A stretch of DNA of 64,000 nt, taken from positions 89,331,827-89,395,826 of the forward strand of contig CM060892.1 of NCBI GenBank assembly GCA_030762935.1, in the 5' to 3' direction. Both the position numbers and the translations under genes were made by a program. Shown here in pieces: positions 44,614 to 55,074 of the stretch; positions within the stretch are counted from its first letter, which is position 1, and the number at the start of each line of letters is the position of its first letter. Below the pieces are notes generated by a model, which saw only the letters and a list, made by a program, of their open reading frames with translations, made no database searches and had not been told where the DNA came from. The DNA comes from Hymenopus coronatus (lineage: Eukaryota; Arthropoda; Insecta; Mantodea; Hymenopodidae).

Positions 44614-44925
44614 CCAAATGCGCATTTCACATAGCATACCTCTAGAACTATAAACAAATGCAATCGAAGACTATTTCTGCTAATCGTTTCTCGATTAGAA
44701 TGAAGTAAATAGAAGCACAAGGCTTTTGACAACAATTTGTTGCAGAGATGTAGAGAAAGTCATCTGAATCCAAATGCGCATTTCACATAGCATACCTCTA
44801 GAACTATAAACAAATGCAATCGAAGACTATTTCTGCTAATCGTTTCTCGATTAGAATGAAGTAAATAGAAGCACAAGGCTTTTGACAACAATTTGTTGCA
44901 GAGATGTAGAGAAAGTCATCTGAAT
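44614..44925. repeat. perfect tandem duplication, 156-bp unit
   Basis: Unit 1 (44614-44769) and unit 2 (44770-44925) are identical as far as I can read. Both start CCAAATGCGCATTTCACATA and end GAGAAAGTCATCTGAAT. Each joins 55 bp of non-repeat DNA to about 100 bp of the DR-A 3' end, so the duplication happened after DR-A truncation and is recent, or it is an assembly artefact. Confidence 0.97.
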
Positions 44926-44943
44926 GGAACAATTCAGATTTTT
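44669..44943 (+). repeat. DR-A 3' end, duplicated
   Basis: GACTATTTCTGCTAATCG, CTCGATTAGAATGAAGTAAA and TTGCAGAGATGTAGAGAAAG occur twice through the 156-bp duplication. The second ends GGAACAATTCAGATTTTTT as a normal DR-A terminus. Confidence 0.92.
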
Positions 44944-45372
44944 TATCTAGGTTAAGACTATCCATCACTGAAATTCTATCCATCTCATCGTGGACTATAA
45001 AACCCCCAACTTATAGTGATTTTCAATGGTGATTATTTTGTATTGCTTTGGTTGTGCAAATCTGCATCATATGGACAGAAACCTACGTCGTTGAACATAA
45101 TTTGGGAAGATTTTTGTTAGGTGGATTTTACTATTTTAATTTATACATTACAGACAGTTCGTCTTACTACCTGGATAAGCAATTTGTTTAAAAATAATTG
45201 GTATCTCACACTTTCTGCTTAAACAAGTAATTTCGCAGTGGCTCCTGTATCAACTACACTCCATAACTAGACTTGTTTGGCTGTGGGCTAATCAGTATGG
45301 ATAAATTTGAATTTTTCCTTCATTGACGTCAGTTACCATACATGGTTAAATAATTGCTTTTCTATGGTATTT
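44944..45372. other. no gene seen
   Basis: AT-rich spacer without recognisable features. Confidence 0.5.
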
Positions 45373-45850
45373 TATTTCATCTACCAGTATAATGCACATA
45401 GTAGATAGAGAAGATATTGCATTTAACTCAACGATTTGACACCTAGATTTCACCGGAAATACATATTTTTGGATCCACTGAATATGAAAAGGGCATTTTT
45501 AGAAAAAGGTCTGTGTGTATGTCTGAATAGCGTAAATTACAAATGAAAACTCCGTTAAGTACCAAAATTTTAAGTTTAGCACATTTCAAGGATACGATAC
45601 GAAGATTCTAAAGTAATTGCCCAACACCACATACTCACTTCTTCGAAAATGTTTCGAAAATATTTAATTTTTTAAACATGCCTCTAACGATCCTGATTAA
45701 AAACCAAATGTTTCAGACATTTTATGACAGGTTAAATGTATATCTTGAATTTTCCGAGAATAGCCCCTGAAGACCTCTTCATTGTGGATGAATTTCGCAT
45801 AACTGGTAAGCCATAGGAAATTAACAAAATGTTAGAACTCGAAACATGGA
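45373..45850 (+). repeat. DR-A 5' two thirds
   Basis: ATGCACATAGTAGATAGAG, CTAGATTTCACCGGAAATAC, GGCATTTTTAGAAAAAGGTC. The GT tract is only GTGTGTATGTCTG, and the hairpin is decayed. Then GGATACGATACGAAGATTC, TATCTTGAATTTTCCGAG and GGATGAATTTCGCATAACTG. The 3' third is missing. Confidence 0.88.
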
Positions 45851-46047
45851 AAGGTCGTGTTTACTCCAATTGCAAAAGGTTTTCTGTTGATGTATGCAGA
45901 ATATGAGCTGACTGTAGCGATTCAAACTCAATAGTTTACGCTGGTGTCGTTTTTTATGTTGGTCATGTGAAAGTGGTTAGTACACTCCAAAAGATTGTTT
46001 CCTTAGTCGTAGACCTTTAATCTTTACAACCTGCTCAACAATATAAC

Positions 46048-46831
46048 TCTCTATCTACTATGTACAAAGTGTATAGGTAAGGTATTGTATTCCATCCAAA
46101 CTTTTGATAATATTTCACTGTAAATATACGTTTTGAGATCCACTGAGTCCTAAAATAGCATTTTTAGAAAAAGTTCCGCGCGCGCGTGTATATGTACAGG
46201 CGTGTGGATTGCATAGCTCAAAATGAAGATCAAATATCAAACTTGATGTTTAAGTTTAGTATATTCCAGAGGTGCTCACGAAGATTTTCAAGAGGATCCC
46301 CAATTCAAATCTAAACTTTACGTGGATAAATGTTCGAAATTTTTGTTTTTCTCAAAAATGGTTACAACAATTTTTATTTGTTTACCTATATTACAGACGT
46401 TTACATCACAACTAGGGTGCATTTTAAATGTTCTGGGAATAACCTCTCAATTTCTTTTCATTCTGGATGAATCCTGCATAACTGTTAAACCATAAGTGAT
46501 AGAGAAAAAGTTACTACACAAAAACGTTTATCGCTCTTTAAAACACACAATTTATATCCTGTAAATTTTATTGTAGAGTTTTCCGTTTCAAAGATTTTTC
46601 TTCTTATTGCTTTCAGTTTAAAACTACCTAACTTTTCTCCAACGGCATGTCACCTTTCATTTCATCTGTGTTTTTTACAGCTGGTCGTGCAAAGCGAACC
46701 GAACTTCGATTGAACACATAGCGACCAGCTTTTAAAATATTTGTATCATATGTTATGCAACAAGAAGCCCTTGTAAGAATAGTTTGTTGTAGAACAGGTA
46801 GAGAAATTCACGTGAATGGAACACATCAGAT
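46048..46831 (+). repeat. DR-A, full length, variant sub-family
   Basis: CTATGTACAAAGTGTATAGG, GTATTGTATTCCATCC, CCGCGCGCGCGTGTATATG, GATTTTCAAGAGGATCCCC, GGATGAATCCTGCATAACTG, the variant block TTCTCCAACGGCATGTCACC, ACACATAGCGACCAGCTTTT, and the end GTAGAGAAATTCACGTG, CACATCAGATTTATT. It abuts the next copy without a spacer. Confidence 0.92.
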
Positions 46832-47622
46832 TTATTACTTTCTCTAGCCCCGTATGTACAATGTACATGTGGTATTATATTCCACCACACAATTCTGTCA
46901 AAATTTCCCCGGAAATACATGTTTTAGAACCACCTGAGTCCAAAAAAAACATTTTCAGAAACAGGTCCGTATGTGTGTGTCTGTGTGTGTGTGGACAGCA
47001 TAGCTCAAAAACGAAAAGACGATTAAATATCAAACTTGGTATTTAAGTTTGGCATGTTCCAAGAATGCGACACGAAGATTTTCAAGAAAATCCCCCCCAC
47101 CCGTAATTACCCTTTACATGGAAATTTTTTGGAAAATGTTTTTCCTAAAAGGCTCTAATGATTTTGATTAAAATACCGCATAAAAAGCCAGACGAATTTT
47201 GCTTTATTTGACATGACTAGTAAACCGTAAGAGATAGACAAAATCTTACTATACAAAAAAATGTACATCTTGTTAACATACACAAGTTATGTCATATACA
47301 TTTTTTTTTCGTGGAGCTTATCTTGTTATTATTTTTAGTTGTGAAATACTTATTCTTTTACCAGACGGGAGTGTCCGTTTTTCTTTTGTTCTACTCCTGG
47401 CCAAGCAAAGAAGCAATTTTCAATGACAATCACATAACAGCTTTTAAAACATTTAAGTATCACTTTAGCCTAGTGCATTCCCTTAGTTCCAGTCTTCTTA
47501 TAAGAAACTAATGTTCATTTCGATTAGCATGGTTTTGAAAGAAGAATTATCTTTTGTGAAACGTTTGTGTGTAGTGTAGCTAGAAAAAGTCATGGTGAGT
47601 GCAAGATATCAGATTTTTTTTT
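46832..47622 (+). repeat. DR-A, full length, head-to-tail with the previous copy
   Basis: It starts ACTTTCTCTAGCCCCG immediately after the preceding CAGATTTATT. Then TTCCCCGGAAATACATG, TGTGTGTGTCTGTGTGTGTG, CATAGCTCAAAAACGAAAAG, CAAACTTGGTATTTAAGTTT, GCGACACGAAGATTTTCAAG, the variant block TTTTACCAGACGGGAGTG, and a 3' end AGCTAGAAAAAGTCATGGTG then ATCAGATTTTTTTT. Confidence 0.92.
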
Positions 47623-47815
47623 TAATTGTAATCTGGGCTTTATTTCTTGGTTTTGAATATGGTGCATATCAGTGTATGATAATTGTTATTTATACCGGTT
47701 TGCATTGTATTGTGCTCCTCTAACAATAGGTTATTCTCAGGAACCTGTGTTACCTTTCTTGTTTTTATGATTCGAGAAAGCCTTTCAATAATAAAACTTG
47801 TATTTTCAGAATTTA

Positions 47816-47987
47816 TTTTTACTTTCTCTGTACGTGCTATGTCACTTAAGCTTTGTATTCCCATATTGCTACTTCAAGAAAATGTGTAATAAAATTATCT
47901 TCGCAAATATTTATATCCACCAACGTGAAGTAGAGGGAACAATAAACTTTCATAGTTTGTAGAGGTGGTCACGTGAATGCAATACAA
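47816..47987 (+). repeat. DR-A with a large internal deletion (both ends kept)
   Basis: The 5' terminus TTTTTACTTTCTCTGTACG is followed within 60 bp by the 3' part (CCAACGTGAAGTAGAGGG, TTTGTAGAGGTGGTCACGTG, AATGCAATAC). About 170 bp keeps both ends and loses the middle, the pattern seen in deletion derivatives of transposons. Confidence 0.65.
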
Positions 47988-47998
47988 AGTTCTTTTTT

Positions 47999-48237
47999 TT
48001 TTTTATTGTTTCATTTGTGGAACAACTCGTATTACTGTAGATTAAAACATCAGGTTAATCATTATTATATTACTAAACACAGGCGCATTCACTCTCACAT
48101 TCATACTTCCAGACTCTGTGGGGGATAGGGAATAAATCCGGTTAAAGAAAAATTCCCCGCCCCAGCCGGGAATCGAACCCGGGACCTCCGGGTGAGAAGT
48201 CAGCTCGCTGACCACTCGACCACGGAGGCAGTCAATA
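47999..48237 (-). mobile_element. tRNA-derived SINE (family SINE-3)
   Basis: Minus strand: head GCCTCCGTGGTCGAGTGGTC (A-box) and GGTCCCGGGTTCGATTCCCG (B-box with a perfect T-arm CCGGG/CCCGG). The body has GGGGCGGGGAATTTTTC and GGATTTATTCCCTATCCCC, and the tail is A-rich. It is flanked by AGTTCTTTTTT (47988-47998 and 48238-48248), an 11-bp target duplication. The anticodon arm does not pair well, so it is not a tRNA gene. Confidence 0.88.
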
Positions 48238-48248
48238 GTTCTTTTTTC

Positions 48249-48651
48249 GTTTTCAGCTCTTCATTTCATCCGTTGACTCGTATTATTAACCTATGCACAT
48301 ACTATTAGACTTAAGTGTTTGCATAAATATGAGGAGAATAATTACTTGGCAATATTTTATAGGCTGTTGAAAGCGGACACGACAGAAAAGAGCACCTGGG
48401 AACCAAGTGCAGCTGTTTTCATCACGCAAAGGAATGACTGATCGTCCACATTCCATATTAAGTACTCTAATTTAATGACATCAGACATACGCCCCAGAAT
48501 TTAACAAATGCTTCGCCTTTTTGCAAACGAATCCTCCGAAAGTGCATTGCTGTATGCTTAAACTTTTATAAGAAACGCTGAAGGGGTGGGAATTCCAGGG
48601 GACTCTGAAATGACAAAACTGCTTTTATTTAGTTACATTTTGCAACACATA
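48249..48651. other. no gene seen
   Basis: Spacer; no feature recognised. Confidence 0.5.
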
Positions 48652-49084
48652 TGTGCAATATATATAGTAGACAGAGAAGGTATTGTATTCCACCGATATT
48701 TAGATAATTTTCCCCGGAAATATGTTTTAAAACTTCGTAAATTTTTTGTTTTTAGGAAATTGCGTACATATGTATGGGGGCAGCATATCTCAAAAATAAA
48801 AGTCGGTTAAATACTAAACTTGGTATTTAAGTTTTGTATTCTCTAAGGAAGCGACACAAAGATTTTCAAGGAAATCCTCTATACCCACTACACTTTACAT
48901 GGAACATTTTTAGAAATTTTGATTTTAATTAAAATATCATATGCTTCACGTATTTTCCTTACAAACAAAATCTATGTATTGAATTTTCTGAGAACAACCT
49001 CTGAATAGCCCTTCATTTTAGAAGACTACTATACACATAAAAACGTAGATCTCATTAAAACACACAATTTATGTTCATATACAT
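48652..49084 (+). repeat. DR-A 5' half, first unit of a head-to-tail run
   Basis: GTAGACAGAGAAGGTATTG, ATTTTCCCCGGAAATATG; the GT tract is absent. Then GGGGCAGCATATCTCAAAAA, TAAACTTGGTATTTAAGTTT, CAAAGATTTTCAAGGAAATC and ACACACAATTTATGTTCATA. It ends where the next copy starts. Confidence 0.87.
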
Positions 49085-49218
49085 TTTTAATTTCTCTACA
49101 CGTACGTACTATATACATAGTGTATAGAGAAGATATTGTATTTCATCCAAAATTAGATAACGACATTTCACCAGAAATAAATGATTGGGTCCCCCTGAAC
49201 CCCCCTCAAAAAAAAAAC
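49085..49218 (+). repeat. DR-A 5' fragment, second unit of the run
   Basis: TTTCTCTACACGTACGTACT, ATAGTGTATAGAGAAGATAT and GACATTTCACCAGAAATAAA. It ends at CATTTTTA, where the third unit starts. Confidence 0.88.
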
Positions 49219-50078
49219 ATTTTTACTTTCTCTTCACGTACTCTATACATTGTGTATAGAGAAGGTATTGTAATGCACCCAAAAGTTGGATACCAAGATT
49301 TGACCGGAAATACATGTTTTGGGTCCCCCTGAGTTAGAAAAAAGCATTTCTAGAAACAAGTCTGTCTGTGTGCGTGTGCCTGTGTCTGTGGACAGCTTAA
49401 CTCAAGAACGAAAAGACCGTTAAATACCAAACTTGGTATTTAAATTTGATATTTTGCAAGTATGCGACACGAAAATTTTCAAGAAAATCCCCCCAACTAC
49501 CCTTTACAAGAAACATATTTCGAAAATTTTGATTTTCTCAAAAATAGATATTAACGATTTTATTAAAATATTTTGTATTAAAGATATTTACCTAACAAAT
49601 ATAGTGCATATCTTGAATTTTCTGAAAATAGTCTCTGAAGACAACTTTATTCTGGATGAATTTGATGGAATTTTGCATAACTGCTAAACCGTAAGACATG
49701 GACAAAAACTTACCACACTAAAATGTAGAGCACATTAAAATACACAACATATGCAATATACACTTTTTTTTTTTTTGAGTTGGTCATTTTTGTGATATGC
49801 CTTGTTATTGTTTTCAGCTTTAAAAACGTATACTTTTCTCATACAGCAATTTGTCTACACAAGCAAAGAAAGTTCAGTCACAGAGCAACCAGCTTTTTAA
49901 TATCACTTAAACCTATGGTACTGCCTTATTTCATTTCTACTTACAAGGAAGCAACTAATAAAGACTACTTCTGCTAATTTGTTCTCGATTACATGAAGTA
50001 AAAAGAAACATAGTTTTTTAACAATAATTTGTTGCAGAGATGTAAAAGTCATGTGAATGGAACATATCAGATTTTTTG
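49219..50078 (+). repeat. DR-A, full length, third unit of the run
   Basis: TTTACTTTCTCTTCACG, TGTGTATAGAGAAGGTATTG, AGATTTGACCGGAAATACAT, GTGTGCGTGTGCCTGTGTCTG, ACCGTTAAATACCAAACTTG, TCTGAAGACAACTTTATTCTG, CTCATACAGCAATTTGTC, CTCGATTACATGAAGTAAAA, and the end ATGTAAAAGTCATGTGAATGG, CATATCAGATTTTTT. In this copy the 3' inverted motif TGTAGAGAAAGT is damaged. Confidence 0.94.
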
Positions 50079-50782
50079 TACTATTACTAAAAATTCGTTG
50101 ATATCGTAAAAGAATTTACAAAGCAGCAGAGATAATCCTATTAAAAGCTTTCTTAACTAACCATGTCTAATATCTTTAAAGCTAAATGGGAAGATCGTTG
50201 TTATTGTAATATCTACAGTTGGGTAAACCAAACAAATTGTTACTTATGAGAATAGCAGTGCTTCAAAATCAAAATTTTAAAACTGATTTCTTTTACCGTA
50301 AAATTTGAAAGATGTTCACATTAGTGGTGGTCATGTTGTTCGGCTTTAGTAATGATTGTACTACTATTTTTTTTATAAGCTTTATAATTTTATGAATATG
50401 GGTTTTGTTATTGTCTATGTGATAATGTAATGTAGAAATATGAAAATATGATATAAACAACGCCCTCCTCAACGAAAGTGAACGCACAATATTATCAAAT
50501 AAACACTCGCATCAATAAATATGTTACAGAAGAGCCCATTTAGTGCAATACCACAAGAAATAACGTTTCCACCCGGAGTTAAGGATCAACACTTCATACA
50601 ATATTTAATAATATTCTTATTCTAAGGGCGTAATCAGGACTTCGGCCATGTTTGTGTTACATGGCTTTCTACCTTCATTTGTCCTAGGCAGCTATGGCAG
50701 GCCAACAATCCCGCTCTTTGAATCCGCAGGTGCAATAGCGGTACTGCTGCATTTCTTCGTCTGAATTCTCTCGTATAAAGGA
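50079..50782. other. no gene seen
   Basis: AT-rich spacer; a 64-codon minus frame has no recognisable feature. Confidence 0.5.
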
Positions 50783-51600
50783 TTTTTATTTTCTCTACCA
50801 AGTACTATGAACGCACACCGTATGTAGAGGTAGTATTGTATTCCACTCAAAATTGGATACCCATATTCTACCGTAAATACACGTTTTTTGAGGGTCCCTG
50901 CATCCAAAAAAGCATATGTAGAAAAAGGCCTGTATGTGTGTGTCGGTGTTTGTGGACAGTATAACCCAAAAACGTACCAAACATGGTATTCAAGTTCAGT
51001 ATCTGAAGGATGAGACATGAAGATTTTCAGCAAAAACTCCCCGCTCCCAACTACCCTTTTCAAGAAACACTTCCGAAAATTTCATTTTCTCAAAAATGGT
51101 TAACAATTTGCTGGGTATTTTCATGAAGAACGAAAGTATATCTTGAATTTTCTGGGAATAGCCTATAAAAACTTTTTCATTCTAGATGGCTTGTATGCAA
51201 CTTGTATACCCTAAGAGAGAGACAAAAATCTCACTACATAAAAGATAAAGATTTCCTTAAAAACACAAGTTTTGTCATATACACTTATATGGAGAGTTAA
51301 ACATTTCAGAGATATTTCTGATTATTACTTTCAATTTTAAAATACTTATACTTTTCTCATCCATTTTATAACCTTTTATTTTACCAAATTTCAAAGTCAA
51401 CGTGTAGCGACAGCTTTTAAAACATTTCACTATCGCTTAAGCCTAGTGTATTCTCGTACATTTGCTTATAAGGAAGATGTAATAACACAAATTTTGCTAA
51501 TGTTTATTTTTATTAGCTTGCTGTAGACAAAATAATATTTTGTAAGAATTTTTGTTTGCAGAATAGGTAGAGGACATCATGTGAATGTAACTCCTCAGAC
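50783..51600 (+). repeat. DR-A, full length, variant sub-family
   Basis: TTTTTATTTTCTCTACCAAG, GTAGAGGTAGTATTGTATTC, TCTACCGTAAATACACG, TGTGTGTGTCGGTGTTTGTG, AACATGGTATTCAAGTTCAG, GAATTTTCTGGGAATAGCC, TTACCAAATTTCAAAGTC, GTAGCGACAGCTTTTAAAAC and GCAGAATAGGTAGAGGACAT, ending ACTCCTCAGACG. The 123-codon minus frame is not a gene. Confidence 0.92.
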
Positions 51601-51602
51601 GA

Positions 51603-52489
51603 GTAATGAGATACCGTTGGCCACCCTCAAACTACCAGAGTTCTCCCTTCTGTCGTCTGTAAAATACGGACTTCCACTCGGAAAAAAATTATCTCTAGTC
51701 GTCGTGCATTACTGCTCCCTTGTTTCTTTATCTTAATCCTATTGGAAAATTTTCCAAGAATTGCAAGTTGTATCAGCTAAATCTTTGATAGTGTGAGCAT
51801 CTTCAGGTGGTCTAAAGAATGAGTATTATTCTCGTGGGCCTGTGGACGGCAAGCAGTTATGTCAATACTGTAATATTAATTGTAAATGGAATTCTTCACC
51901 GCTTATTTTTTAACTGAAGTACTCTGCTGAAATAATTATGAGAAATGAGGCACGCGCAATTAAATATGTGCCAAGTCTATTTTTTCCTAAAGTTACAGAG
52001 CAAACTTTGCTTTGACATTCCATCAAACTTCTTCAAAAATGCATTTCTACTTCTTGCAATATTTATAATCTTCAAAGACATACTCTGCGGTAAAATAATC
52101 GATCATTTAAAACATTCACGACAATCGTTACGGCGGCGTTGTAGGTATTTTGTCATGACAAGCTACAGAGCTTCATAAATAATGAATGACGAAGCATTAT
52201 TACAAGAAAGACAATCCAAACAGTGTTTCAAACGTTTCTTAAAGAAAAAAAAAAACTGTGCAGAGAGATAAGGCTTCTGACTAACACACAAGAGATCGCG
52301 AGTTGAATCTCAGAACGAATTGCTCGGATAAGGTTTTTTATAATTATTTTTACGAGTTTTAGCTAGGTTAAACTACAATTAAAATGAATAACATTTAAAA
52401 AGAAAAATGATTTTTGTAATTTCATTTTGGTATAAAACTGACTCACTAATTTCTAAAAATGTTAGGAGTCCCATTCCATTATTTTACCT
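51603..52489. other. no gene recognised; weak tRNA-like patch at 52255-52325
   Basis: CGCGAGTTGAATCTCAG near 52299 resembles a B-box and follows GGCTTCTGACTAACAC. An A-run precedes it. It could be a SINE head, but no tail or target duplication is visible. Confidence 0.35.
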
Positions 52490-52950
52490 ACCTGTTCTGT
52501 AACAAAATATTCTAACAAAAGTGTATTGTTCTATCTACGTCATGCTAACCAAGATAAACATTAGCAGAAACGGTCTTACTACTTAGATACACATAAGTAG
52601 GAGATAAATTAGGAAATGCACTAGCCAAAGCGATAATCACATCTTTTAAAAGCTGTTTGCTATGTGATTGAAATTCGGTTCTCTTTGCATAGCTAGGAGT
52701 AAAAGATAAAACTATGGCAAATCACCGTGTGAAATTGAAACCAATAACTACGAATATCTAAGAAATGACTAACTCCACAACAAATAAACTGCATAACCTG
52801 TGTGCATTAATGACAATTACATTTTTAAAGCAGGTCTTTTAATATCTCTTGCGGCTTACCGGTTATTCAAACTTAATTCAAAATTTAGAGTTATTCACAC
52901 TCTATTCCCCGAAAATTCAATATGAACAGTTTGTTTAGTAAATGTGTTTA
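52490..52950 (-). repeat. DR-A 3' half
   Basis: Inverted: CCTGTTCTGTAACAAAATAT, CGTCATGCTAACCAAGATAA, AAAAGCTGTTTGCTATGTG, GAAATGACTAACTCCAC and TCTTGCGGCTTACCGGTTAT. The 5' half is absent. Confidence 0.83.
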
Positions 52951-53379
52951 ATTAAATGTTTGTCTCTTAAGTTCGGTCGGTTTGCTCGCGTGTTCCATTT
53001 CTAGCGCCTGTAAACTCTGAACCCGCTCGCTGTACGTTCAAATGATCATAGTTGCCCCTATATCCTAGGGGTCAACAACTAGACTGGCATTCGGCCATTA
53101 GGATGCTATTGTAGTTGTTTACAGGTTTTCGTTATTTCAGTCACTATATCCATTCTGACGGTGGCTGCTAACATTAATACAAAAAGTACCGTTGAGATGA
53201 CAAACTGGTGTCTATATCGCCATCCAGGAGCTTTGAGACAATTATACATTTTTAAACACGAAGGAAGATATGACATATCAGATATGTGGGTTGCAGGTGC
53301 ACGCCTTAAGTGTCAGTGTGTGTTTTTGACTGAAGCTGGGTGAAACGGCGTGAGCTTTCCTACGCCTTATGCTGTTTTA
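52951..53379. other. flank of the mariner relic, no separate gene
   Basis: The frame at 53161-53343 shows no recognisable family. The sequence may include the decayed 5' end of the mariner at 53380. Confidence 0.35.
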
Positions 53380-54335
53380 GTATCGTAAGGGTAAAAACGC
53401 CTCGCAATGCCGGCAGAACATTAATTGTGCTGTTTACTAAGAAGATGCAATAATATTGATGCAGTAATTAAAATGGTTTAGTCTGTTTCGAGCTGAAAAT
53501 TTCTCCCTAAAAGACAAACCCTGATCCAGTGGTTACGGACGTGGAAAGAATTAATGAAATGTTAGTCAGCAATCCAGAATGACAGTCGGATGATAGCATT
53601 GGCTCTCATTTTATCTGGCGCTACTGTAGCCAACATGAGAAAGCTGGGTGATGTAAATATTCGCGATAAATGGGTGCCTCACATCTGTGACTGCTTACTG
53701 ACACGCAATCAGAGTCATCTTTTTCTAGAATGGGTAGTAAATGGAGATGAGTAGTGGATTGTGTACAACAACGCACGAAAGAGAAAATCATAGCGCCAGA
53801 AAACGCAGCCTTGACCATTGGTTCCTAAACCAGGGCTGCATCTCAGAAAGGTTATGTTATATATTCGTTGGAAAAAAAGGAATCCTGTATTACGTTCTCC
53901 CAAATAATCATACTATAAATTCCAAGAAGTATTGTTCTTTTTTGGAGCGTCTCAAGACATCCATTGAAGAGAAAAGACCAGATTTGGGAAAGGATGTCAA
54001 CTTTCACCGCAATAAATCAGACTACATAGCTCCATGGTGACCCGTCAAAAATTGCGAAATTTTTAATGGAATCTGTTACACCATTCGCGTATTTTCAAGA
54101 CTGCCCCATTCGAATTTCATCTATTGTGTTCCCTGCAGAATTTCATGAATGGCAAACGCCTCACTTCCTTGGAGGACTGCAGACTGAACCTCAAATACTG
54201 TATCAAACGAAGTCTCCGAAATTTTTGAAAAATGGAATTTCTAAGCATCCAGAGAATCCAATATATTGTCGAAATTATTGGTGTATAGTTAGTTTACAAA
54301 ATATAATTACTCTATATTTTGAACGACCTTGTGTT
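53380..54335 (+). pseudogene. mariner transposase relic, SETMAR/cecropia-like type
   Basis: Plus-strand pieces in family order: WFSLFRAENFSLKDKP (end of the DNA-binding half), DKWVPHICDCLLTRNQSHLF, NGDE.WIVYNNARKRKSW (first aspartate kept, followed by an in-frame stop), PNNHTINSKKYCSFLERLK and EEKRPDLGKD. HQDNARPH-type sequence has become FHRNKSDYIAP, so the second aspartate is lost. FEFHLLCSLQNFMNGKRLTS holds E in place of the third aspartate, and LEDCRLNLKYCIK follows. WVPHEL and SLQNFLNGK are hallmarks of the mariner group that includes the human SETMAR domain. No terminal repeats were found. Long dead. Confidence 0.85.
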
Positions 54336-54469
54336 CAAACTACGTGTTCACGTGTTTCGTTTTGCCATAGCGCTGGTCAAACGAAAGTTACTCCTCTAGT
54401 GAGGGTAGCAGCTTCACGTCTCGCATGTAAGGAATTTTATTTTTACCACCTGCCCCCTTAGTCGCGCTT

Positions 54470-54600
54470 GCTAAAGTGGCTAGCTTTGATGCTTCGTGGC
54501 GCAGGGTATCGTGGGTTCGAGTCCCGCTTTGGGCATGGGTGTTTGTGTGCTTGTAAATGTGTATATTTGTGTGTGTGTAAAAGGAAAACGGTAAAATAAA
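54470..54600 (+). mobile_element. possible tRNA-derived SINE (family SINE-4)
   Basis: GGCTAGCTTTGATGCTTCG then TCGTGGGTTCGAGTCCCGC, which forms a 5-bp T-arm (GTGGG/CCCGC) with the canonical TTCGAGT loop. GTGTGTTTGTG-rich sequence and an A10 run at 54633 follow. No target duplication was found. Confidence 0.5.
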
Positions 54601-54774
54601 TAGCTCAACAAAGGAGATGCAGGAAACTGGAAAAAAAAAAATTAGTTTGTAAACAGAAAGTTTGGTAACTACTCTGGTGTAGATTTGCTACGGTTTTGGG
54701 GATTCCCAGGCGTTCTTAGTGATTGAACAGTAACGAAATAAACTTAAAAGGTAGTCTTATATAACAGCTATTAA

Positions 54775-55074
54775 TAACGATATAACTATTTTTGAGAAAA
54801 ACAAAAGATTCAAAAACTGTTCCATTTAAAGATTAGTTTGGGGTTGGAGATTGTCTTAAAAATCGACGTCTAGCATCCTTGAGAGATACTAAATTTAAAT
54901 ACCAAAGTTGTTATCTAACAGATTTTCCGTGTTTTAGCTAGATACTTTTTAATGCTTTTTAGCCGTGCATACACACGGACTTTTTCCTAAAAATGAATTT
55001 TTTACAACTAAGAAATCCTGAAAATATGTATTTTCGTTAAATCTCTGTACAAAATTTTTGGTTGGAAGACGATA
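54775..55074 (-). repeat. DR-A 5' half, interrupted by a transposon
   Basis: Inverted blocks: TTTTTGAGAAAAACAAAAG, GCATCCTTGAGAGATACTAA, ATACCAAAGTTGTTATC, GTGCATACACACGGAC and TAAATCTCTGTACAAAA. It stops at GGTTGGAAGACGATA. The 5' terminus (TTTTCTTTGCTTACTATG) continues at 56153 after the transposon. Confidence 0.88.

Noticed and set aside
48150..48237. Functional tRNA gene on the minus strand
   Set aside because: The T-arm is perfect but the anticodon and acceptor stems do not pair, and a SINE body and target duplication surround it.
46048..50078. CRISPR-like or satellite array
   Set aside because: Units are hundreds of bases long, diverged and variably truncated, without regular spacers; CRISPR is not expected in a nuclear arthropod genome.
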